From positions 2,527-20,329 of the forward strand of contig DBYC01000039.1 in NCBI GenBank assembly GCA_002310035.1: 17,803 nucleotides of DNA. Reading direction: 5' to 3'. The DNA is from a bacterium UBP6_UBA1196 (GTDB taxonomy: Bacteria > UBP6 > UBA1177). The position numbers and the translations under genes were made by a program. Shown in pieces: positions 7,039-12,337 of the stretch. Below the pieces are notes generated by a model. It worked only from the letters and a program-made list of their open reading frames with translations, was not told where the DNA came from and ran no database searches. Position 1 is the stretch's first letter. Each line of letters opens with the position of its first letter.

Positions 7039-7917
7039 ATGAAAAAAATCATTTTATTTTTTGTGATTTTATTGTTTTTCGGTGTTGTGACGGCGCAGGA
7101 AGGGCAGAATGAACCGGTAGCTGTACAGCCTGAAAATGAAAGTGCAGAACCTGCTTCCCCGCAGGAAAGCGCCGAAGCCGCGCAGCAGGCGGAGGAACCG
7201 CAGCCCGAAGAAGCTGTAGTGCCTGCGGAAGAGCCGAAGCCGGAAGGGGCAAAGAACGAATCTCCGGCACAAAACGGAAAGGCGGCCGAAGAAGCTCCTG
7301 AACCAGCCGGAAACAAAGAAGCTGAAAATGATAAGCCTGCCGAAGCAGCTCCAGCTGAAGATGAGGACGGAAATCCGGAACAGCCTGCCGAAGTAGGAAA
7401 GGCGGCATGCGAACCTGTTCCGAACAATGAAAAACCGAAAAGAGTTTTTTATCAGCCGACATTGGGAGTCGGACTTGGAGCGTCGATATTCAGTTTCAGA
7501 TTCAACAATGACATCGATTTCCTGATTAAACATGCGAAAAACGGCGCGAATGTCTATATCGGACTGGATGTCGATTTCAGATACAGCCCGTATCTTGACG
7601 ACCATTCAGTCTATGAACTGCCGATACAGATGAACTTTACATTCGATTTTCCGGTGACCAACCGAAATGTCAGCCGGGTGTCGCTCTGGTTTTCAGGCGG
7701 TGTCGACCTCGCTTTCGGCTATCTCTGGTATTACGACTACAGAGACCGGGACGACTGGGATGACAACAAAGACCGCGACAAGATCTTCAGAGCCCTGTTT
7801 GCATGGGGTTTCGGTGTAAATCTTCTTTTCCATAACGATATAGCCATGAAAATCGGCTTTGACAGTTTTTACGGCAAATATCCGGACCTGACAGTTGCCG
7901 TCGGTTACCGCTTTTAG
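7039..7917 (+). CDS. Exported protein with Pro/Glu-rich linker and C-terminal barrel-like domain (probable outer-membrane protein)
   Basis: The protein has 292 residues, and AGGAGG (7028-7033) stands 5 nt before the ATG. Residues 1-19 are a signal peptide (KK, long hydrophobic core, cleavage likely between VTA and Q20). Residues 21-133 are an acidic Pro/Ala/Glu-rich tract, less regular than in the protein at 498. Residues 134-292 show amphipathic strands (VFYQPTLGVGLGAS, VYIGLDVDFRYSP, QMNFTFDFPV, VSLWFSGGVDLAFGYLWYY, WGFGVNLLFHNDIAMKIGF). The protein ends in VAVGYRF, with the terminal aromatic typical of proteins folded by the BAM complex. About eight strands would fit, like small OmpA-type or OmpW-type barrels, but no family is recognised. 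It shares its three-part architecture and promoter layout with the gene at 498. The acidic segment YRDRDDWDDNKDRD is probably a surface loop. Confidence 0.82.
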   Translation: MKKIILFFVILLFFGVVTAQEGQNEPVAVQPENESAEPASPQESAEAAQQAEEPQPEEAVVPAEEPKPEGAKNESPAQNGKAAEEAPEPAGNKEAENDKPAEAAPAEDEDGNPEQPAEVGKAACEPVPNNEKPKRVFYQPTLGVGLGASIFSFRFNNDIDFLIKHAKNGANVYIGLDVDFRYSPYLDDHSVYELPIQMNFTFDFPVTNRNVSRVSLWFSGGVDLAFGYLWYYDYRDRDDWDDNKDRDKIFRALFAWGFGVNLLFHNDIAMKIGFDSFYGKYPDLTVAVGYRF

Positions 7918-8002
7918 TTATTTCACCAAAAAAATTTCCTAATTTTTTCTATGTTGTATAGTCGCTCGTTTTAATTTTTTTGTTTTTTTTAAGGAGGAAA
8001 AC

Positions 8003-8575
8003 ATGATCAACATCGCTCTTTTCGGAGTTCCGGGAGCAGGAAAAGGAACGCAGGCACAGCTTCTCAAAGAACATTTCAACCTTTGCCACATTTCGACAGG
8101 CGAGCTTATTCGTCAGGAGATCCGCGGCGGAACAGAACTCGGCAAAAAGGCGAAAGCCATCATCGACAGAGGCGAACTTCTTGATGACGCAATCATTTCC
8201 GACATGTTCAAAAGCGAGCTCAAAAAGAATATCGGCGGCAACGGATTCCTTTTCGACGGTTATCCGAGAACGCTGAAACAGGCTGAGATTTTTGACAATA
8301 TGCTGAAAGAACTCGGTCTCAAACTTGACTGCATGGTAGAGATCCTTCTTTCGGAAGAGGAATCGACGAAAAGGATTCTCAAAAGAGCGGAGATCGAAGG
8401 CCGTTCCGACGACAACCCCAAGACTGTTAAAGCACGTTTCGAAGAATACCGCGGCAAAACAGCTCCGATTGCCGACCACTACAAAAAACAGGGCCTTTAC
8501 AAGAGTGTAGACGGCTTCGGAAAGATCGAAGACATCCAGAAAAAGATAGTTGAGATCATAGAAAACCTGCATTAA
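8003..8575 (+). CDS. adk: Adenylate kinase, short-LID form
   Basis: The protein has 190 residues and interconverts ATP + AMP and two ADP in the cytoplasm. AAGGAGG (7991-7997) lies 5 nt before the ATG. The sequence shows the P-loop GVPGAGKGT (8-16), the AMP-site STGELIR (31-37), FDGYPRT (84-90, usually GFPRT), and the LID/core arginines in RAEIEGRSDD and KARFEEYR. The LID is the short type with no four-cysteine zinc site, as in several lineages with enzymes of about 190 residues. Its leader is very T-rich, like that of the gene at 498. A weak -10-like TATAGT sits at 7957-7962, with no good -35 box, so it may also be read from the promoter at 6939; no terminator is seen between the two genes. 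Confidence 0.96.
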   Translation: MINIALFGVPGAGKGTQAQLLKEHFNLCHISTGELIRQEIRGGTELGKKAKAIIDRGELLDDAIISDMFKSELKKNIGGNGFLFDGYPRTLKQAEIFDNMLKELGLKLDCMVEILLSEEESTKRILKRAEIEGRSDDNPKTVKARFEEYRGKTAPIADHYKKQGLYKSVDGFGKIEDIQKKIVEIIENLH

Positions 8576-8587
8576 AACTGACCTCAC

Positions 8588-8623
8588 CCCTGACTCCTCT
8601 CCAGTGTGGCGAGGGGAACAGGG
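8588..8623. repeat. Imperfect GC-rich palindrome downstream of adk
   Basis: CCCTGACTCCTCTCCA (8588-8603) is nearly the reverse complement of TGGCGAGGGGAACAGGG (8607-8623). The CCCTG / CAGGG ends match perfectly and the interior has a few mismatches. The composition (CACCCCTGACTCCTCTCC) differs from nearby intergenic DNA and resembles small dispersed palindromic repeats seen in many genomes. It could help end the adk transcript, although no T-run follows. Whether it is repeated elsewhere cannot be seen here. Confidence 0.45.
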
Positions 8624-8682
8624 CGGCAATCCGATATTTCGACACGGCGGCATCGAAAAAATTCTTGAATGACGATCTAAAT

Positions 8683-8710
8683 TTGACTTTTCGCCGTTTT
8701 TCGGTATTAT
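8683..8710 (+). promoter_or_regulatory. Promoter of tRNA-Leu
   Basis: TTGACT (8683-8688) and TATTAT (8705-8710) are 16 bp apart. A GC-rich GCCGCCCG lies just after the -10 box, as is common for stable-RNA discriminators. The tRNA begins 14 nt downstream of the -10 box. Confidence 0.75.
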
Positions 8711-8723
8711 GCCGCCCGATTTT

Positions 8724-8810
8724 GCCGGAGTGGTGAAATAGGTAGACGCACTGGACTCAAAATCCAGCGGGGGCGACCCCATACCGGTTCGATTCCGGTC
8801 TCCGGCACCA
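8724..8810 (+). tRNA. tRNA-Leu (anticodon CAA)
   Basis: The gene has 87 nt and a full cloverleaf. The acceptor GCCGGAG pairs with CTCCGGC. The anticodon stem CTGGA/TCCAG encloses the loop CTCAAAA with anticodon CAA at 8758-8760, reading UUG. A long variable arm with GGGG/CCCC pairing marks a class II tRNA, and the T-arm is ACCGG-TTCGATT-CCGGT. The CCA end is encoded (8808-8810). A six-T run at 8811-8816 directly follows and probably ends transcription. Confidence 0.97.
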
Positions 8811-8827
8811 TTTTTTATTTCCTGAAA

Positions 8828-10858
8828 TTATTTTTTGAAAATGCACTTTGAAAATGTTTCAGGCATATCTGTTTTGTAAGGTGAAGGATCTGTTCCGAGA
8901 GGATGGTCGTAGAAGAATTGTATCAAATTTGCAGCATCCTGCTGTGACACCTGCGGTTCGTGTCCTCCGTTGTGGTTGCAGAGAATCGCACCGTGTCCGT
9001 TTTCCTGAAGATAACGGCCGTCGTTTTCTGCCATTTCGTTGAAATCAATCGTGAAATCGAGTCCGTTTTCCGTATAGCTCCAGGTATCGCTTCCTTTCGC
9101 GCCGAAAACAAGCATCTGTGTGTATTTGTTGTGTTCTTCTTCGAAATCAGGCCAGGTGATGAGGCTTCCGATCGGCATCGATTCGCTTCCGATTTCGATT
9201 GAGCCGAGAGTTTCAAGATTGTCTTTATCCGAGAAGTATGCGCCTGAATATGTCAGAACGCTCGCGATTTTTTCAGATCTCATCAAAGCGACGCTGTTAG
9301 CTGCGATCGCACCTGCGGAAAATCCCGAAAGATGGATGTGTTCAGCGTCGACCATGCCTTTTGATTCAAGACAGGATATGACTGCGTCGAACATGTCGGC
9401 TTCCGCGCTTCCGTCGTTCAGATTTATTATATCCCAGTCCAGACCTGTCGGCGGCATGGAGAGAGAGAATTTGTCTTTTCTTGCTTCAGGGAGAACGAGG
9501 ATGAACGGCATTGTCTTGTTGTTGACATAGCTTGAAAGGATCGCGTCTACATCAGAAGCTGAAGCAGCGTACGGATGATAGAAGAAAATGACAGGGAACT
9601 GTTCGCCGGAGCTGATGTCCTTCGGCAGATGGAGATAGAAATCTCTCGCGAGTTTGCTTCCCTCTTTTCCGGCCATCAGATTTTTGTTGAGTCCTTCTTT
9701 GAAATCCGCGCATGCAAGCGCAGCGTCAGGATCGGTGTCTTCGTCGCCGTCATCGTCATCGTCAAGACCTTCGAGATCAGCTTCGGTGAAGAAATGGCAG
9801 ATTTCGGCGAAATCTTCGGGCATTTTTTCACGGTACGATGACTTTTCAGTGCCGAAAGGATGATCTTTGAAGAATTTTATCATTGCTTCCTGACTTATTC
9901 CTGCAACAGTGTGGGTTCCATCGTGTTCGCAGAGAATCGCGTCGTGACCGTTTTCCGTAAGATAACTTGCACCCAGGCGTCCCATTTTGTTGAAATAGAT
10001 CGTAAACATTCCCGCTTGACCCCAGGAATCGTCTTCTTTATCGCCGAAAACAAAAACCTGCGGATATTTCGTGTGTTCTTCCTCAAAATCGGGCCAGCTG
10101 AATAAATCTCCGAGATTCATCATTCCCATAAGGCTGCCCAAAGCGTCCCTGCTCTTTTCATCGGAGAAGTATGCACCGGAGTAAGAAAGGATGCTCGCAA
10201 CTTTTTCAGGTCTCTGCAAAGCGATGCTGTTTGCCGTTATTGCACCGGCCGAGAAACCAGAAACATGGATGTGTTCCTTGTCAACGCCCCATTTTTTATC
10301 GATGCAGGCAAGAACTGCGTCAAACATATCTGCTTCCGCGCTGTCGTCTGTAAGATTCATCATATCCCAGTCAAGGCCTGACATTTGCTCCAGACTGTAA
10401 ACATCGGATCTTGCTTCGGGAACAACGAGAATGAACGGCATCGTTTCATTATCGACATAAGAGCTCAAAAACTGCTCGAAGTTGTCGGCTGTGTCGCCGT
10501 AACCGTGATAAAGGAAAACGACCGGGAATTTTTTGCCGGAATCAATTTTTTCCGGCAGACGGAGGATAAAACTTCTCTCAAGCGCTTTTTTGCCTTCGCC
10601 GACCATAAGGTTCTCGTTAAGTCCTTCCGCGAAATTTTCACATTCAAGAGGTTCTGTAGTCTCTGCCTTGTCAGAATCGTCTTTCGACGGTTCGGTATCA
10701 CCGTCGGTTTCTGCGGGTTCACCGTCTTCATCCGAAATTTCGTCGGTGTCGTTCTGGTTTTCTTCAGGACCTTTTTCCTCTTTTTTAGAACCGCCGCTGC
10801 ATGCAGTCACAAAAATAAAAATCGCTGCGACCGCAAGAGCCAGAAAAAATTTTTTCAT
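8828..10858 (-). CDS. Lipoprotein with two tandem PHB-depolymerase-like esterase domains
   Basis: The protein has 676 residues, and AGGAGG stands 5 nt before the ATG. A signal peptide ends in the lipobox VTAC with Cys20, so it is membrane-anchored outside the cytoplasm. Residues 25-72 and about 359-379 are very acidic linkers (DDDDDGDED). Two alpha/beta-hydrolase domains follow these: about 73-358 and 380-676. Each has a GFSAG nucleophile elbow (Ser203, Ser514), a conserved Asp (Asp277, Asp591) and a late His in H.G.H (His316, His633). The copies are clearly a duplication (TMPFILV.PEAR, AEADMFDAV, SGAYFSD, WPDFEEEH). In copy 1 the oxyanion loop is YHGYGD; in copy 2 it is YHPYAA, without the glycine. 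The nearest families are secreted polyhydroxybutyrate depolymerases and feruloyl/acetylxylan esterases; the substrate is unknown. It has its own promoter. Confidence 0.87.
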   Translation of the reverse strand: MKKFFLALAVAAIFIFVTACSGGSKKEEKGPEENQNDTDEISDEDGEPAETDGDTEPSKDDSDKAETTEPLECENFAEGLNENLMVGEGKKALERSFILRLPEKIDSGKKFPVVFLYHGYGDTADNFEQFLSSYVDNETMPFILVVPEARSDVYSLEQMSGLDWDMMNLTDDSAEADMFDAVLACIDKKWGVDKEHIHVSGFSAGAITANSIALQRPEKVASILSYSGAYFSDEKSRDALGSLMGMMNLGDLFSWPDFEEEHTKYPQVFVFGDKEDDSWGQAGMFTIYFNKMGRLGASYLTENGHDAILCEHDGTHTVAGISQEAMIKFFKDHPFGTEKSSYREKMPEDFAEICHFFTEADLEGLDDDDDGDEDTDPDAALACADFKEGLNKNLMAGKEGSKLARDFYLHLPKDISSGEQFPVIFFYHPYAASASDVDAILSSYVNNKTMPFILVLPEARKDKFSLSMPPTGLDWDIINLNDGSAEADMFDAVISCLESKGMVDAEHIHLSGFSAGAIAANSVALMRSEKIASVLTYSGAYFSDKDNLETLGSIEIGSESMPIGSLITWPDFEEEHNKYTQMLVFGAKGSDTWSYTENGLDFTIDFNEMAENDGRYLQENGHGAILCNHNGGHEPQVSQQDAANLIQFFYDHPLGTDPSPYKTDMPETFSKCIFKK

Positions 10859-10893
10859 AATTTCCTCCTTTGAAAGAATAAAATAACCGCCAA

Positions 10894-10922
10894 ACTTTAA
10901 AATTCAGGCTGTTTTTTGTCAA
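10894..10922 (-). promoter_or_regulatory. Promoter of the esterase lipoprotein
   Basis: On the minus strand a perfect TTGACA (10922-10917) is followed after 17 bp by TAAAGT (10899-10894). The ribosome-binding site and ATG follow about 25-40 nt downstream. The -10 box matches consensus at four of six positions, so the -35 box carries most of the weight. Confidence 0.6.
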
Positions 10923-10950
10923 ATTTGTGAGAAAAGCATCGTTTAAGGGC

Positions 10951-10958
10951 AAAAAAAA
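10951..10958 (-). terminator. T-run ending the tRNA-Lys / tRNA-Glu transcript
   Basis: Read on the minus strand, eight T's follow directly after the encoded CCA of tRNA-Glu. The tRNA's own acceptor and T stems precede the run. This is a plausible end of the two-tRNA transcript, though a separate terminator hairpin is not visible. Confidence 0.4.
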
Positions 10959-11033
10959 TGGCGACCTTTGGGGGACTCGAACCCCCGTTACCGGCGTGAA
11001 AGGCCGATGTCCTAACCACTAGACGAAAAGGTC
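10959..11033 (-). tRNA. tRNA-Glu (anticodon TTC)
   Basis: The gene has 75 nt with an encoded CCA. The acceptor GACCTTT pairs with AAAGGTC and G is the discriminator. The anticodon stem CGGC/GCCG encloses the loop CTTTCAC with anticodon TTC at 11000-10998. The T-arm is GGGGG-TTCGAGT-CCCCC. It lies 20 nt downstream of tRNA-Lys on the same strand and is most likely processed from the same transcript. Confidence 0.97.
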
Positions 11034-11053
11034 ACCAAAAAAATGAGAGCGAA

Positions 11054-11129
11054 TGGTGGGTCGGGCGGGACTCGGACCCGCGACCCCCTGATTAAAAGTC
11101 AGATGCTCTTCCATCTGAGCTACCGACCC
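11054..11129 (-). tRNA. tRNA-Lys (anticodon TTT)
   Basis: The gene has 76 nt with an encoded CCA. The acceptor GGGTCGG pairs with CCGACCC and A is the discriminator. The D-arm is GCTCAGATGGAAGAGC. The anticodon loop CTTTTAA carries TTT at 11096-11094. The T-arm is GCGGG-TCCGAGT-CCCGC. It is the first gene of a two-tRNA unit with tRNA-Glu, driven by the promoter at 11177-11204. Confidence 0.97.
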
Positions 11130-11176
11130 ATTCAACTCAAGAAATCGTTTCTGTAACGAACCAGAAAAACGGCGGT

Positions 11177-11204
11177 ATAATAGTGAAAACTTTAAAGAAG
11201 TCAA
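11177..11204 (-). promoter_or_regulatory. Promoter of the tRNA-Lys / tRNA-Glu unit
   Basis: On the minus strand TTGACT (11204-11199) and TATTAT (11182-11177) are 16 bp apart. Both hexamers and the spacing are identical to those of the tRNA-Leu promoter at 8683-8710, which strengthens both calls. Confidence 0.75.
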
Positions 11205-11206
11205 AC

Positions 11207-11250
11207 TTTTATCAGTTTTATTTTGTAACTTGTTGATTTTGTTGATAAAA
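11207..11250. promoter_or_regulatory. Perfect 8-bp inverted repeat in the malG-type upstream region
   Basis: TTTTATCA (11207-11214) and TGATAAAA (11243-11250) are exact inverted copies separated by 28 bp, between the tRNA promoter and the permease gene. A further TTTTATC occurs at 11311-11317. The arms could bind a dimeric regulator or fold as a weak hairpin. A role is inference, and AT-rich DNA yields such matches by chance. Confidence 0.3.
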
Positions 11251-11303
11251 TTTCTGATTGCAGGAATGCCGGCAGGAGAAAGGCGATGTTTTTCGGCTAA
11301 AAT

Positions 11304-11332
11304 CTGTCAATTTTATCTTTTTTGAGTAAAAT
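11304..11332 (+). promoter_or_regulatory. Weak candidate promoter for the sugar permease gene
   Basis: CTGTCA (11304-11309) and TAAAAT (11327-11332) are 17 bp apart and end 27 nt before the ATG, just upstream of the CGGAGG ribosome-binding site at 11348-11353. A second weak pair, TTGTAA (11223-11228) and TAAAAT (11246-11251), also has 17-bp spacing. Neither stands out. Confidence 0.3.
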
Positions 11333-11359
11333 TACGCGTTTGTTTTTCGGAGGTGTTCC

Positions 11360-12214
11360 ATGGCAAAAAAAGAGGTCAGTACCGGAAAGATGATTTTAAT
11401 GCATCTTTCGTTGATTTTGATATGCGCGATCGTTATTTATCCGGTGCTCTGGGTCATAAAAATGGCTCTTTCGAGCGGTCAGGGGTTTTCGCTTTCGGCG
11501 AATCCGATCCCGACTGAGTTCACTCTGAGCAACTTCAAGGATGTTATTTTTACGACAGATTCAAACGGAAGCTGGCTTTTCGGAAGGCAGTTTTTGAACA
11601 GCGTCGTCATTTCCGCGGCAACTACGCTTTTAGGCATAACCCTTGCGACTACGGCCGGTTACGCGTTCTCGCGCTTTGAATTTCCGGGCAAAAACTTCGG
11701 AATGAAAATGTTCCTTGTAAGCCAGATGTTTCCCGGCGTCGTCATGGCGATCCCGCTTTACATCCTGCTTGACAAGCTGGGGCTTCTCAACAGCATGGCC
11801 GGGCTCGTTCTCGTTTATTCGACGACGGCGATCCCTTTCTGCGTCTGGATGCTGAAAGGTTACTTTGACACGATCCCGAAGGATCTTGAGGAGGCCGCGA
11901 TCATGGACGGCGCTTCGCAGTGGACGATTTTTATAAAAATCGTCATGCCGCTCGCCAAACCGGCGATAGTCGTAACCGCGCTTTTCAGCTTTATGACGGC
12001 ATGGAACGAGTTCATTCTCGCCGCGACTTTCCTCGGCGACGAAAGAGCTTTCACGCTGCCCGTCACGCTCCAGCACTATGTCGGAAGCTATTCGACCGAG
12101 TGGGGGCACTTTGCGGCAGGCGCGATAATCGTTTCGCTTCCCGTAATGATCCTTTTCTTCATTCTCCAGAAAAGCCTTATCGGCGGACTCACAGCCGGCG
12201 GTGTCAAAGGATAG
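11360..12214 (+). CDS. Sugar ABC transporter permease, MalG type
   Basis: The protein has 284 residues, close to the usual 275-300. CGGAGG stands 6 nt before the ATG. It is an inner-membrane permease subunit of a binding-protein-dependent carbohydrate importer, which normally pairs with a MalF-type subunit, an MsmX/MalK-type ATPase and a solute-binding protein. Six TM segments are visible (about 12-34, 78-100, 115-137, 143-164, 200-220, 249-270). The cytoplasmic EAA loop, which contacts the ATPase, is clear at 176-201 (LEEAAIMDGASQW, then PLAKPAI). The FGRQFLNSVVIS, AFSRFEFPGK and AWNEFILA segments are typical of MalG. No partner genes lie next to it: tRNAs are upstream, and an unrelated gene with its own promoter is downstream. 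Substrate unknown; maltose-type oligosaccharides are only a family-level guess. Confidence 0.93.
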   Translation: MAKKEVSTGKMILMHLSLILICAIVIYPVLWVIKMALSSGQGFSLSANPIPTEFTLSNFKDVIFTTDSNGSWLFGRQFLNSVVISAATTLLGITLATTAGYAFSRFEFPGKNFGMKMFLVSQMFPGVVMAIPLYILLDKLGLLNSMAGLVLVYSTTAIPFCVWMLKGYFDTIPKDLEEAAIMDGASQWTIFIKIVMPLAKPAIVVTALFSFMTAWNEFILAATFLGDERAFTLPVTLQHYVGSYSTEWGHFAAGAIIVSLPVMILFFILQKSLIGGLTAGGVKG

Positions 12215-12285
12215 GCGAAAACCGCTTATGTTTTCTCTCTGAGACACTCTTTTTAAAAAAAAATGCCGTCAGCCTCAAAGTTAAG

Positions 12286-12313
12286 TTGAATAAATATTTA
12301 AAACAATTAAAAT
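12286..12313 (+). promoter_or_regulatory. Candidate promoter for the HEAT / HD-GYP-like / rlmI unit
   Basis: TTGAAT (12286-12291) and TAAAAT (12308-12313) are 16 bp apart. The predicted start near 12320 leaves a short leader containing AGGAGG just before the ATG at 12338. Spacing matches other promoters here, but the region is AT-rich, so the call is moderate. Confidence 0.5.
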
Positions 12314-12337
12314 AACGAGATTTTTTAGGAGGTCGGC

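Noticed and set aside
7949..8782. A 277-residue minus-strand frame covering adk and part of tRNA-Leu
   Set aside because: It overlaps two confidently identified genes, including a tRNA, and has no ribosome-binding site or motif.
11176..11181. TATAAT on the plus strand upstream of the permease
   Set aside because: It is the overlap of the minus-strand tRNA promoter's -10 box (TATTAT) read in reverse; the plus strand has no suitable -35 box and the site is 180 bp from the gene.
11019..11204. A 61-residue minus-strand frame over the tRNA-Lys / tRNA-Glu region
   Set aside because: It runs through tRNA-Lys and into tRNA-Glu, so it is not a protein gene.
11630..12247. A 205-residue minus-strand frame inside the sugar permease gene
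   Set aside because: Highly charged composition, no start signals, and fully opposite a clear MalG-type coding region.
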